Made by a program: the position numbers and the translations under genes. Below, one piece after another: positions 6,233 through 15,010 of a stretch of DNA of 62,658 bases. Each line of letters starts with the position of its first letter. The first letter of the stretch is position 1. The stretch spans positions 5,941 through 68,598 of the forward strand of contig JAJZRO010000013.1 of the NCBI GenBank assembly GCA_021802645.1, in the 5' to 3' direction. Origin of the DNA: Deltaproteobacteria bacterium. Its GTDB lineage: Bacteria > Desulfobacterota > Desulfobulbia > Desulfobulbales > Desulfurivibrionaceae. Below the pieces are notes generated by a model. The model made no database searches. It was not told the DNA's origin and saw only the letters and a list, made by a program, of their open reading frames with translations.

Positions 6233-7084
6233 TCAGCGGTATTGTTCCAATACCCGCTGGAATGCCGCGCGGGAGACCTCCTGCCGGTAAAGCGGCCCTT
6301 GTCTCAGAACCTCGAAGTGTTCCTCGAAAAGCGGTTTATCGTGCCGGTAGAGGACGCCCAGCGGAATGCGTTCCCCGAATTCGGCCGCGGTTTTTTGCGC
6401 CACCGCATGATCGGTCGGATCATAATCGGCTGGCAGCTGGTAACAGCGCTCCTTGTACCAGGCGTAGGTGTTGACCGGGTTGAAGGAGACGCAGGGCTGG
6501 AGGATGTCGACCAAGGCCGTGCCCCGGTGGCGGATGGCCTGGGCGATGAGATCGGCCAGGTGATCCGGCATGCCGGCAAAGCCGCGGGCGACAAAGGAGG
6601 TATCCATGGCCACGGCCACGGCCACCGGATTGAACGGGGCGGATGGCGCGCCATGGGGCTGGGTTTTGGTGACGAAACCCTGGTCCGAGGTGGGGCTGGC
6701 CTGGCCTTTGGTGAGGCCGTAAACCTGGTTGTCGTGCACCAGGATGGTGAGGTCGAGATTGCGGCGCAGCGCGGCAAGGAAGTGGTTGCCGCCCTCGCCG
6801 TACATGCAGCCGTCGCCGCTTTCCGCAATGACCACCAGTTCCGGATTGGCGAGTTTGGCGCCGGTCGCCACCGGCAGACTGCGGCCATGCAGTCCGTTGA
6901 AGACATTGGCGTTGAGGTAGTGGGGGGCCTTGGCCGCCTGGCCAATGCCCGAGACGAGCAACACCTGGTGCGGGGCCAGGTCGCAGGCCACCAGCGCCTG
7001 TTTCAGGGCCTTGAGGATGCCGAAGTTGCCACAGCCGGGGCACCAGGCGGTTTCGAACTGTCCGTATTGCGCAAGGGTGGTCAT
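6233..7084 (-). CDS. 2-oxoacid:ferredoxin oxidoreductase, beta (TPP) subunit
   Basis: A 283-aa thiamine-diphosphate subunit that oxidatively decarboxylates a 2-oxoacid to acyl-CoA with ferredoxin. WCPGCGN (C15, C18), GDGCMYGEGGN for TPP/Mg binding and C198 fit the OFOR beta family. The usual third iron-sulfur ligand in GIGC is glutamine here (GIGQAAK, Q49). It overlaps the alpha subunit gene by 4 nt, so the two are translationally coupled. The substrate (2-oxoglutarate, branched-chain or other) cannot be set from sequence alone. Confidence 0.85.
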   Translation of the reverse strand: MTTLAQYGQFETAWCPGCGNFGILKALKQALVACDLAPHQVLLVSGIGQAAKAPHYLNANVFNGLHGRSLPVATGAKLANPELVVIAESGDGCMYGEGGNHFLAALRRNLDLTILVHDNQVYGLTKGQASPTSDQGFVTKTQPHGAPSAPFNPVAVAVAMDTSFVARGFAGMPDHLADLIAQAIRHRGTALVDILQPCVSFNPVNTYAWYKERCYQLPADYDPTDHAVAQKTAAEFGERIPLGVLYRHDKPLFEEHFEVLRQGPLYRQEVSRAAFQRVLEQYR

Positions 7085-8787
7085 TGTTTCCCTCCTTCCT
7101 CCCGGAGTTTTTCCAGGCGATCGACAATATAGCCGGCGGTAAAGGGCAGGCCGTCGTATCGCAGTATCTGGTGCGGAACGACAAAACCGCTCTCCCGTGC
7201 CAGGAGCCGGGCGAACTGGCCGGTGGCATTCGCCTCGACGCAGACCACCTTCTTGGCCGAGCGGAGCAGGTCGAGAAACTGCGTCGGCACCAGCGGCCAG
7301 ACCTGCGCGAAATGGAGAGTGGCCACCTTGTTCCCTTGTTCGCCCAGGATTGCCGCCGCCTCTTGTACCGGCCCCTTGGTCGATCCCCAGCTGACGATGA
7401 GTAGTTCGGCATCGGTGGCGCCCTCATGCTGTGGCGCCACCACCTCCTTCTTGATGCCATCGAGTTTGCGGAGCCGCTTGTCCACCATGGCGATGCGAAC
7501 CGGCTGCTCCTCGGTGATGTGACCGTCTTCGTAGTGTTCATCGCTGTCCGCCACCACCAGCTGCTCCGACCCCCCGGGCAGCAGTCGCGGCGAGATGCCG
7601 TTCGTGGTGTCAGCATAACGGCGATAGGGCGTTGGCACCGAGGCAGGGTCGGCCCCGGCCTTGACCGGTTCGATTCGCTCCGGGTCAAACGGGGTGATGG
7701 CGCGAGAAGAATCGGCCAGGAACTGGTCGGTGAGCAGGAAGACCGGGGTCTGGTATCGCTCGGTCAGGGCGAGTGCCCGCTGGGTCAGCTGGTAGCATGA
7801 TTCCAGATCGCCGGGCGCGAAGATTGCCCGGGCAAACTCGCCGTGGCCGCTGTGGAGCACGAAGTCGAGATCAGCCTGTTCGGTGCGGGTCGGCAGCCCG
7901 GTGGCCGGCCCTGGCCGTTGGGCGATCACCCCCAGGAGCGGGGTTTCGGTCATGGCGGCAAGGCTGACGCCTTCGGTCATCAGGGCAAAACCGCCGCCCG
8001 AGGTTGCCACCATGCTCGGCGCCCCGGCAAAGGCGGCGCCAATGGCCATGTTGATGGCGGCGATCTCGTCCTCGGCCTGCTCGACCACGCAGCCCATGGT
8101 ATCGGCGTGGGCAATGAGGTTGAGCACGATGGAGGTGGAGGGCGTCATCGGGTAGAAGGCGCAGAATTTGAGGCCGCCGGCCAGGGCGCCCAGGGCGATG
8201 GCCTCGTTGCCATTGAGCATCAGGCGATCTTCACCGCTGGTGCCGCCGGCAAGGGCGAAGTGGGGGGCCTCGATCTGCGCGGCTGCCCATTGCCAACTGC
8301 GGTCGAGCACCTCGCGGTTTGCCGTCAGTGTCTCCGGGTGCTTTTTGCCGAGGGTGGCCTCGATCCCGGCGAAGAGCAGATCGGCCGGCAGGCCGAGCAG
8401 ATGGCCGACAAGCCCCAGCGCCGCGGTATTCCAGAATTTTTCCGGTCCCAGCTCATGGAACGGTATCGAGACGGTGGCGGCGTCGGCCGGGGCAAAAGCG
8501 GCATCGGCAATGATCAACCCTTGGGCACTGAGGGCGTCGCGGTGCAGGGTCACGGTTTCGGCATTGAGGGCCACCAGCAGGTCGATGGTGTCGCGGGGGC
8601 CGTGCAACCGAATCGTACTGGTGCGGATGGCAAAGGTATTATGGCCGCCGCGAATGCGCGAGTGGTAGCTCTGGGTGATCAGAACCTCATAGCCGGCGCG
8701 GACCAGCGCCTTGCTAAGCAACTGGCCGATGGTGACCAACCCCTGACCCGCCTCGCCGCCGATAACGATATTGATCTCCTGTGACAT
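7081..8787 (-). CDS. 2-oxoacid:acceptor oxidoreductase, fused gamma-alpha subunit
   Basis: A 568-aa protein with an N-terminal gamma domain (1-185; GGEAGQGL, then SYHSRIRGGHNTF) fused to the alpha pyrimidine-binding domain (about 200-568; AFYPMTPSTSI). This gamma-alpha fusion with a separate beta gene is the usual layout of two-subunit KorAB-type enzymes. A G-rich ribosome site precedes ATG 8787. It overlaps the beta gene by 4 nt. In an anaerobe it would supply acyl-CoA and reduced ferredoxin. Confidence 0.9.
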   Translation of the reverse strand: MSQEINIVIGGEAGQGLVTIGQLLSKALVRAGYEVLITQSYHSRIRGGHNTFAIRTSTIRLHGPRDTIDLLVALNAETVTLHRDALSAQGLIIADAAFAPADAATVSIPFHELGPEKFWNTAALGLVGHLLGLPADLLFAGIEATLGKKHPETLTANREVLDRSWQWAAAQIEAPHFALAGGTSGEDRLMLNGNEAIALGALAGGLKFCAFYPMTPSTSIVLNLIAHADTMGCVVEQAEDEIAAINMAIGAAFAGAPSMVATSGGGFALMTEGVSLAAMTETPLLGVIAQRPGPATGLPTRTEQADLDFVLHSGHGEFARAIFAPGDLESCYQLTQRALALTERYQTPVFLLTDQFLADSSRAITPFDPERIEPVKAGADPASVPTPYRRYADTTNGISPRLLPGGSEQLVVADSDEHYEDGHITEEQPVRIAMVDKRLRKLDGIKKEVVAPQHEGATDAELLIVSWGSTKGPVQEAAAILGEQGNKVATLHFAQVWPLVPTQFLDLLRSAKKVVCVEANATGQFARLLARESGFVVPHQILRYDGLPFTAGYIVDRLEKLREEGGKQ

Positions 8788-8817
8788 GGCTTTTTCCCCC
8801 CCTTTGGTTATGAGGTG

Positions 8818-9726
8818 TCATGGACGCAGCAGTTCCCGTAAAGCAGGCTCCAGTTCGGGATAGCGGAAGGGAAAGCCATGTTTCTGCAGAACGGCGGGAA
8901 CCATGCAGGGGCCTTCCAGTACCACGGCGCCGAGTTCGCCCAGCACCAGCCGGACCGCCCAGGCGGGCACCGGCAGGATGGTGGGACGGTGGAGGAGCCG
9001 GCCAAGGGTCTTGGTGAATTCGAGATTGCGTACCGGTCGCGGCGCGCCGCAGTTGATGGCCCCGGCAATTTCAGGGTGATCCAGACAGAAGGGAAAGATG
9101 GCGACGAGATCGTCGATGTGGATCCACGGAAACCACTGGCGGCCGTGGCCGAGCCGGCCTGCCACCCCGAGCCGGAAGGCGGGCAGCATCTGGGTCAGCG
9201 CCCCGCCATCATTGCCCAGCACGATCCCGATGCGGGCGGTGATTACCCGGGTGCCCTTGTGGCACGCCTTGAAGGCCTCCTTTTCCCACTCGACGCAGAC
9301 CCTGGCCAGAAAATCGTCACCAGCCGGGGCGTCCTCGGTCTTGTCGGTGCCGTCGTCAAAGCCGTAATACCCCACCGCGCTGGCGTTGATCAGGGTTTGC
9401 GCCGGGACGCTATCGGCGGTAATGGCCTCAACGATGTTGCGGGTCGAGTGAATCCGGCTCTCCAGAATCAGCCGTTTGTTCTTGGAAGTCCACCGGGCAA
9501 AGATATTGAAGCCGGCAAGGTTGATGATCGCCTCGGCCTGCCGCACCTCTTCCTGCCAGGGGCCAGGCACGGAGGGGTCGCCCAATACCGTCGCCGTCCC
9601 CTTCGGCAGATGGCTGGCTTTGTGCGGTGAGCGGATCAGTACCCTGACCGTGTGGCCGTCTTGGAGCAGGCGCGGGATGAGATGGGAACCGATGAAGCCG
9701 GTGCCGCCGACGATGAAGAGGCGCAT
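8818..9726 (-). CDS. TIGR01777-family NAD-dependent epimerase (YfcH/SDR39U1-like)
   Basis: A 302-aa extended SDR protein. The N-terminal nucleotide motif is GGTGFIGSHL. The sequence then shows INLAG, a SAVGYYG segment where the family active site lies, and the C-terminal DUF1731 tail (PAWAVRLVLGELGAVVLEG). Ribosome site AAGGAG precedes ATG 9726. It lies between the ydcF-like gene and the oxidoreductase pair on the same strand, with gaps of 39 and 30 nt. The substrate of this family is not established. Confidence 0.88.
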   Translation of the reverse strand: MRLFIVGGTGFIGSHLIPRLLQDGHTVRVLIRSPHKASHLPKGTATVLGDPSVPGPWQEEVRQAEAIINLAGFNIFARWTSKNKRLILESRIHSTRNIVEAITADSVPAQTLINASAVGYYGFDDGTDKTEDAPAGDDFLARVCVEWEKEAFKACHKGTRVITARIGIVLGNDGGALTQMLPAFRLGVAGRLGHGRQWFPWIHIDDLVAIFPFCLDHPEIAGAINCGAPRPVRNLEFTKTLGRLLHRPTILPVPAWAVRLVLGELGAVVLEGPCMVPAVLQKHGFPFRYPELEPALRELLRP

Positions 9727-9765
9727 GGCGATTCTCCTTTTGGGCGTGCGGATCAGAGCACGTAT

Positions 9766-10527
9766 TTATTCGAACCTGAAGCGAAGCCAAACCCAAGCAA
9801 GGCCCAGATATTCGTGGAGGGCGGTTTCGGTTTTGCGCAGGGAGATGGCCCCAGGCAGGTAGCTGCCGGGGCCGTGCTTGGGGCCGTATTTTATCCGATA
9901 GTCGGTCGGCGCGGCAATCGGAGTCAAGCCCTGTCTGCGAAAGAGGGCCATGGCGCGTGGCAGGTGGGCGGCGGAGGTAACCAGCAGGAAGCGTTTGCCG
10001 CGGAGCAGCGGCGCCAGGTTCGTTGCCTCCTCCGCCGTGTCCAGCGAGGTATCCTCAATCGTGATGGTTTGAGCCGCAACGCCTAACTCTAGGGCCGCGG
10101 CCTGCATGGTGGCAGCCTCCGCCTTGGGGCTGAAGACCGCTCCGCCGGAAAACACCAGCCTGCTGCCGGGGTGAAGGCGGTAGAGGCGAATGCCTTCAAC
10201 CAGCCGGAAGAGGGAGACCCGGTCGAGTTCGCTGCTGGCGGGCAGTCCCTCCTCCGCGACCTGGCCGCCGCCCAGCACCACGACATAGGCGATGGCCGGT
10301 TGACGGGTGAGGATCGGCGGATACTGCCGCTCAAGGGGGCCGAGGAAGTGGTTGGCGACCCAGGGCGAACTGGCCGCGGCGAGAAGAAAAATCGCCAGGC
10401 CGACCAACGCCTTGCCGGTGTGCTGGCGCCGGGAGAACCACAGGAGCATGAGCCCGGCCAGAGCCAAGAGCAGCAGCAGGGGCAGCGGCATGATGAGCAG
10501 GGTGACGATTTTTTTGGCGAGAAACAC
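9766..10527 (-). CDS. YdcF/ElyC/SanA-family membrane protein (DUF218)
   Basis: A 253-aa protein with two N-terminal hydrophobic helices (about 5-29 and 40-56) and a DUF218 domain: YVVVLGGGQ, FSGGAV, then TSAAHLPRAMALF. Relatives are implicated in envelope or vancomycin-barrier functions, but the activity is not settled. The ribosome site is AAGGA with long spacing. It follows the cyclopropane synthase gene by 18 nt, which places both in one transcript and supports an envelope-lipid context. Confidence 0.85.
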   Translation of the reverse strand: MFLAKKIVTLLIMPLPLLLLLALAGLMLLWFSRRQHTGKALVGLAIFLLAAASSPWVANHFLGPLERQYPPILTRQPAIAYVVVLGGGQVAEEGLPASSELDRVSLFRLVEGIRLYRLHPGSRLVFSGGAVFSPKAEAATMQAAALELGVAAQTITIEDTSLDTAEEATNLAPLLRGKRFLLVTSAAHLPRAMALFRRQGLTPIAAPTDYRIKYGPKHGPGSYLPGAISLRKTETALHEYLGLAWVWLRFRFE

Positions 10528-10545
10528 GCTGGGCGTCCTTGCTGT

Positions 10546-11664
10546 TTAGTGGGGCGCGGTGTAGCCCCCCGGTATTCCTTGCGGAGAGAGGACGAGTTGC
10601 CAGACCTGGTTCTCCCTGGCGCGGAAGGAACCAGCGCAGGCCAGGAGATAGTAGCGCCACATGCGGCGGAAACGTTCGCCGTATTTTGCCTCGAATCGTG
10701 GCCAGTGGTCGATGAAGTTGGCGTACCAGGCCATGAGCGTAGGGTCGTAGTCGGAACCGAAGTTATGCCAGTCTTCGATGACGAAGAGGTTTTCGCAGGC
10801 CGTGGTGATCTGCCGCGGCGAAGGGAGCATGGCGTTGGGAAAGATGTAGCGGTCGATCCAGGGGTCAATGGCGCAGGTCGAGGTATTGCCGCCGATGGAG
10901 TGAAGGAGGAAGAGGCCGTCCGTCCAGAGGAGCCGTTGGCAGACCTTCATGAAAGTCCGGTAGTTCTTGTAGCCGACATGTTCGAACATGCCGATGGAGA
11001 CGAGGCGGTCGAAGGTGCCGGTAACGCTCCGGTAGTCCTCAAGGAGAATGGTCACCGGCAGCCCTTGGCAGCGTTGCCGGGCGAAGGCAGCCTGCTCTTG
11101 GGAAACCGTCACGCCGGTGACGCTGACGCCATAGCGTTCCGCGGCGAACTGCGCCAGCCCGCCCCAGCCGCAGCCGATATCGAGGAGCCGCATTCCCGGC
11201 TCCAGGCGGAGTTTGCGGCAAACCAAGTCGAGCTTTGCCTCCTGGGCCGCGTCGAGGGAAGAAGCATTTTTCCAGTAAGCGCAACTGTAGATCATGCGAC
11301 GGTCGAGCATGGCCTCATAGAGATCATTGCCGATGTCGTAATGGTGGATGCCGACCTGATAGGCGCGAGAAACCTTCTGGCGGTTGGTGAACCGGGCGGT
11401 GAGGTGGCAGAGGGCGCGGCAGAGCGGGCGGCAGGTCCTGGCAAGGTCGGCCCGGAAGGCCCGATGAATCATCTCATCGATGGCTTCGCATTCCCACCAG
11501 CCGTCCATGTATGATTCGCCGAGACCCAACGTGCCCTGGGCGGCGAGTCGGGAATAAAAGCCGGATTGCGAAACCTGGAGGTCCCATGGCCGGTCGCCGT
11601 TGATGCGGATATCGGCCTGTTCAAGAAGCTGATGGAATCTCCGATAAGAGCTGGTCTTTGACAT
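10546..11664 (-). CDS. cfa: Cyclopropane-fatty-acyl-phospholipid synthase
   Basis: A 372-aa SAM-dependent enzyme that adds a methylene bridge to unsaturated acyl chains of membrane phospholipids. Visible: the N-terminal Cfa region, HHYDIGNDLY, MIYSCAYW with the conserved cysteine, the SAM motif LLDIGCGWGG and SIGMFEHVG. ATG 11664 (MSKTSSYRR) is preferred over one 13 codons upstream. It heads a minus-strand run with the ydcF-like and epimerase genes. The product would stiffen membranes under stress. Confidence 0.92.
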   Translation of the reverse strand: MSKTSSYRRFHQLLEQADIRINGDRPWDLQVSQSGFYSRLAAQGTLGLGESYMDGWWECEAIDEMIHRAFRADLARTCRPLCRALCHLTARFTNRQKVSRAYQVGIHHYDIGNDLYEAMLDRRMIYSCAYWKNASSLDAAQEAKLDLVCRKLRLEPGMRLLDIGCGWGGLAQFAAERYGVSVTGVTVSQEQAAFARQRCQGLPVTILLEDYRSVTGTFDRLVSIGMFEHVGYKNYRTFMKVCQRLLWTDGLFLLHSIGGNTSTCAIDPWIDRYIFPNAMLPSPRQITTACENLFVIEDWHNFGSDYDPTLMAWYANFIDHWPRFEAKYGERFRRMWRYYLLACAGSFRARENQVWQLVLSPQGIPGGYTAPH

Positions 11665-11781
11665 CGGTCCCCCCCCCATCCACGCTTGCCCCGGACGGGA
11701 CAAGGCCTGATATCGTTGAGCCGCGATGAAAGAATCTCCCCTTTAGTTTACACGAAACCCCTCAAAAAATGGTGCGCGGTG

Positions 11782-12600
11782 TTACTTCTGCTGCGGTTGC
11801 TGGCTCCTCGGCGACCGGGCTTTGCCGTCCGTTTCTTCCGAATACAGGCGCAGGCTGATCCGGCGATTGCGCGGATCATATGGATTTTCCTTGATGAGCG
11901 GCTGGGTGGCGGCATAGCCGGAAACGCGGATGAGCCGGTTGGGATCCAGACCGTCTTTTTCCAGCGCCACGCGGGCGGCCGAGGCCCGGGCGGTGGAGAG
12001 CTCCCAGTTGCCATACTGGCGCGTCGAATAGGTGACCGCGTCGGTGTGTCCCTCGATCTCCACCTTGTACTTTGTGTTCTTGATGTTTTCGTTGATGAGG
12101 GCGAGAAGTTTTTGGCCGTCCGCGGTCAGTTCGGTGCTGCCAAGCGCGAACATCGGGGTACCCACCTTGTCCATGATGTCCACCTTGATCCCGCCCTGGA
12201 TAAAGGTGATGGCCACCTGGTCCTTCAGGTTCTGCAAGCGTTCGGCGATTTCCTTTTCCGTCTGTTCCTTAAATTCCTCGGCTTGCTGCAGATCGCCATC
12301 CGTGGCCGGGCCACTGGGCGGGGCGGGTTCGATATTGATCTGCGAACTCGGCTGGGTGCTGATGGCCTGCGGGTTGGTGCCGGAGCCCTCCTTGAACAGG
12401 CTGAAGTGCTTGAAGTAGTAAGCGATCTCCTCTTTCTTTTGCTGGGGCGTCATGCTGAGCAGCCACATGAGCAGGAAGAAGGCCATCATGGCGGTGACGA
12501 AGTCGGCATAGGCCACCTTCCAGCTGCCGCCATGATGGCCGCCAACTCCGCCCTTCTTCTTTTTTTTGATGATGACGGTCAGCTTTTTGTTGCTTTCCAT
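11782..12600 (-). CDS. motB: Flagellar motor stator protein MotB
   Basis: A 272-aa stator subunit. Residues 26-50 form the single transmembrane helix with the proton-carrying Asp33 (YADFVTAMMAFFLLMWLL). The C-terminal OmpA-like domain (EGHTDAVTY, NWELSTARA, NRRISLRLY) anchors the stator to peptidoglycan. The N-terminus is strongly basic (IIKKKKKGG). It overlaps the end of motA by 22 nt, so both are translated from one message. Whether H+ or Na+ is used cannot be decided by eye. Confidence 0.93.
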   Translation of the reverse strand: MESNKKLTVIIKKKKKGGVGGHHGGSWKVAYADFVTAMMAFFLLMWLLSMTPQQKKEEIAYYFKHFSLFKEGSGTNPQAISTQPSSQINIEPAPPSGPATDGDLQQAEEFKEQTEKEIAERLQNLKDQVAITFIQGGIKVDIMDKVGTPMFALGSTELTADGQKLLALINENIKNTKYKVEIEGHTDAVTYSTRQYGNWELSTARASAARVALEKDGLDPNRLIRVSGYAATQPLIKENPYDPRNRRISLRLYSEETDGKARSPRSQQPQQK

Positions 12601-13448
12601 TTCTTCAGCGCTTCTTCAACTTCCAGGAAAGAGGGCCGGTCTTCGCCAGGGATGGCGCGGCGACCGGATTCGATGGCAAAATGGATCATGAAATCGGTGG
12701 AGTAGGCGGCCATCAGCGAGGTCTTGATGACGTTCATGTAGGCGGCCCGTTCGTTGGCCTTGTGCTCCAGGTTGGTGGCAATGGGACCGATGAAGCCGTA
12801 GCAGGAGAGAACGCCGAGGAAGGTGCCGACCAGGGCAGCGCCGATGTGGTGGCCCAGGACCTCGGGTGGCTCACTGATCATGCCCATGGTGAGGACAACG
12901 CCCAGGACCGCCGCCACGATGCCGAGGCCGGGCAGCGCATCGCCCATCTTGGTGATGCTGTGGGAGGGGATCATCCGCTCATGGTTATTGATTTCAAGGT
13001 CGATGTCCATGAGATTTTCCATCTCATGGGGTGGGTAGTTGGCGGTGATCATGACGCGGATGGTGTCGCAGATGAATTCCGCCACATTGTGGTCACTCAT
13101 GATCGCCGTGTGCTTCTGGAAGAGGGCGCTCTTTTCGGGGGTCTCCACGTCCGCCTCGATGGCGATCAACCCCTCCTTCTTGATCTTGGCGTAGATGGCG
13201 TTCAGGAGGAGGAGGAGTTGGATGTAGTGCTCCTTGTTAAGCTTGGAGTCGGCAAAGATATGGCCGAGGTCGTGGATGATCGCCTTGAGGATTTTGCCCG
13301 GCGAGGAGAGGATGAGGGAGCCGGTGGCCGCGCCTAAGATGATGAGGAACTCCGCCGGCTGGAAGAGGACGCTGAAGTTGCCATTTTCCATGGCGTAGCC
13401 GCCGATGACCGAGCATAATACGACGGCGATACCGATAAGAGCTGTCAT
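12579..13448 (-). CDS. motA: Flagellar motor stator protein MotA
   Basis: A 289-aa four-helix stator subunit that conducts ions with MotB to turn the flagellar rotor. The N-terminal helix (ALIGIAVVLCSVIGGYAM), the cytoplasmic loop and the paired helices with GDALPGLGIVAAVLGVV and the conserved proline are all present. The length matches the long MotA class. The gene starts 63 nt after the PilZ gene and overlaps motB, giving the order pilZ-motA-motB. Confidence 0.93.
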   Translation of the reverse strand: MTALIGIAVVLCSVIGGYAMENGNFSVLFQPAEFLIILGAATGSLILSSPGKILKAIIHDLGHIFADSKLNKEHYIQLLLLLNAIYAKIKKEGLIAIEADVETPEKSALFQKHTAIMSDHNVAEFICDTIRVMITANYPPHEMENLMDIDLEINNHERMIPSHSITKMGDALPGLGIVAAVLGVVLTMGMISEPPEVLGHHIGAALVGTFLGVLSCYGFIGPIATNLEHKANERAAYMNVIKTSLMAAYSTDFMIHFAIESGRRAIPGEDRPSFLEVEEALKKWKATKS

Positions 13449-13511
13449 GAGGGCCTCTGGGCTTGATTCACGATTACGTGCTTCTGGCCGGCGGTCTTTA
13501 TTACATCCGGC

Positions 13512-14162
13512 TTAAAGTTCCTCGAAGCGTTCTGCCCGCAACACTTCTTTTTGTTTTTTGAGGGCGTAGGTGGTGATGGTATTCCTGACCGGATCCGCCA
13601 TCGGGAGAAAGTTGATCGCCACCACGCGGTCGCCTTCCGGCTCCACCGTAACCCGGACAACGGAGCCGCCCACCAGCACCCACACCGGCTGGCCGGTGTT
13701 GAGTAGCATCCGCACCTCTACCACGTCACCAACCGAGACATTGCTTATGGTGTTGAGCTTGATCCCGTTGGCGCTCAGGCTCACCTCGCCGACCCGGATC
13801 GCGTCTTCCGGCCGTTCGATATGATGGCGAGCGAGCAGTTGGTCGGTTTTGGCACTGGCCTGATAGAGCAGCTGGTTGAGCGAGACCCGCGGCAGGCGTT
13901 TGCCGGCTGGCTGCTCCTTGCCGGCGGTTTCGCCGAGGAGGATGTCCAGCTTGGTGTTGATCTCGATGAGGATCAGGGCAAAGGAGGTATTGATCTCCTC
14001 GCTGCTGGCCATGAGTTCGGAGGCCCAGGTGGTCGAATCGGTGAGGGTGACCGGGACGATTTTCGCTTCCAGCGGTGCGCCTGACGGAACCTTGCGGATC
14101 GAGGTCGGAATAATCGTGTCGATGCGGAAACTCGCGCGGCGGTTCAAAGAGTCGGAGTCCAT
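13512..14162 (-). CDS. PilZ-domain protein with long helical insert, upstream of motAB
   Basis: A 216-aa likely c-di-GMP effector. The RxxxR motif is R9-ASF-R13 at the extreme N-terminus; the second PilZ motif appears only at 128-133 (SLSANG, with Ser instead of Asp/Asn at its first position), so about 115 residues, mostly helical, lie between the two halves. The remaining beta strands run to about 187. Being first in the pilZ-motA-motB order suggests it links c-di-GMP to stator function. Binding is inferred, not shown. Confidence 0.75.
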   Translation of the reverse strand: MDSDSLNRRASFRIDTIIPTSIRKVPSGAPLEAKIVPVTLTDSTTWASELMASSEEINTSFALILIEINTKLDILLGETAGKEQPAGKRLPRVSLNQLLYQASAKTDQLLARHHIERPEDAIRVGEVSLSANGIKLNTISNVSVGDVVEVRMLLNTGQPVWVLVGGSVVRVTVEPEGDRVVAINFLPMADPVRNTITTYALKKQKEVLRAERFEEL

Positions 14163-14313
14163 GACTTCTCGTGTGTCTCAATAAGGATCGTTCGCGACAA
14201 ATCTGCACCATTGTAGCGAGGTTTTCGCGGGAGTGATACAGAAATTTTGTAAAATTCCCTTTGGATGTCTACTGGCACGCGGGCCCCGGCGCGAGGTGGC
14301 TCCGAGGCAGGAA

Positions 14314-14351
14314 CCCCAAAGGCGCCGGCCATCGGGTCGATGCCTTTGGGG
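14314..14351 (-). terminator. Stem-loop after the small Rho-N gene
   Basis: A perfect 10-bp stem CCCCAAAGGC/GCCTTTGGGG (14342-14351 with 14314-14323) follows the minus-strand gene at 14374. It lacks a T run, so termination is uncertain. Confidence 0.4.
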
Positions 14352-14373
14352 GATGCGTTGCGGATGGGGTTGA

Positions 14374-14742
14374 TTACGCGGCGACGGCTTGCGGTTTGCG
14401 GGTCTGTTTCTTCAGGCGGTTGATGCGGCGTCGCAACATTTCGATCTTGCCCTTGTCCTTGGCGGCCAGGGCGCTTTCCTTGGCCTGGCGCAGCTCGCCG
14501 AGCAGCGACTTGATTTCCCCCTTGGTGAGCGGTTTTTTTTCGGCCTGGGGCTGCTTGGCCTTTTTCGGGGATGCCGTGAGTTTGGAAGCGGTATCGCCGC
14601 TGCTTTTGCCGGAGCTGAGGAGGGTAACCAGTTCGTCTTTCTTCATGGCATGGATGCCGGTTGTGCCGGGTAGCTCCTTGGCGAGTTCGCGCAGTTCCTT
14701 CACCGTCATGTGTTGCAATTCTTCCGCCGTATGCGCTGTCAT
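14374..14742 (-). CDS. Small Rho-N-domain protein
   Basis: A 122-aa protein. The N-terminal 10-45 region (MTVKELRELAKEL, then MKKDELVTLL) matches the Rho termination factor N-terminal (SAP-like) fold. The C-terminal third is a basic helix resembling the ribosomal protein L29 helix (LLGELRQAKESALAAKDKGK). It has no ATPase domain, so it is not Rho itself. ATG 14742 is chosen because GAGG sits 8 nt upstream. Probably a nucleic-acid-binding accessory; exact role unknown. Confidence 0.7.
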   Translation of the reverse strand: MTAHTAEELQHMTVKELRELAKELPGTTGIHAMKKDELVTLLSSGKSSGDTASKLTASPKKAKQPQAEKKPLTKGEIKSLLGELRQAKESALAAKDKGKIEMLRRRINRLKKQTRKPQAVAA

Positions 14743-14824
14743 GTGGATCACCTCGTTATCGCGTACTGAGTTGTGAGGCCTTGGCCTGGTGGCCGCCTGC
14801 CTCGGAGGGGGGCTTCTGCCCGTC

Positions 14825-14833
14825 AGTATAGCA
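14825..14833 (-). promoter_or_regulatory. Extended -10 for the small Rho-N gene
   Basis: On the minus strand TGCTATACT (extended -10, five of six matches) lies about 83 bp before the start at 14742. Confidence 0.45.
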
Positions 14834-14951
14834 TACGCCGCTTGGCAAAAGGCAACATGTTTTGGCGTGGCTCCGCGTCAAAAAAACAACCGGGACGCGG
14901 GAGCGGAAAGGCACGCCATTCCTGGGCCGGCGCGGTGTCCGGAAAAATCGC

Positions 14952-14996
14952 TTGACAGGGGGAGCCGGCGATTGTTATGTGAATACACATTCACAT
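14952..14996 (+). promoter_or_regulatory. tetR operon promoter with perfect palindromic operator
   Basis: A consensus TTGACA (14952-14957) is followed 17 bp later by a weak -10 (TTATGT, 14975-14980). An 8-bp perfect inverted repeat ATGTGAAT-ACAC-ATTCACAT spans 14977-14996 and overlaps that -10 and the likely transcript start. The next gene codes a TetR regulator (ATG 15011). This fits autorepression of the whole exporter operon. Confidence 0.8.
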
Positions 14997-15010
14997 CAAA
15001 TGGTCCAGCC

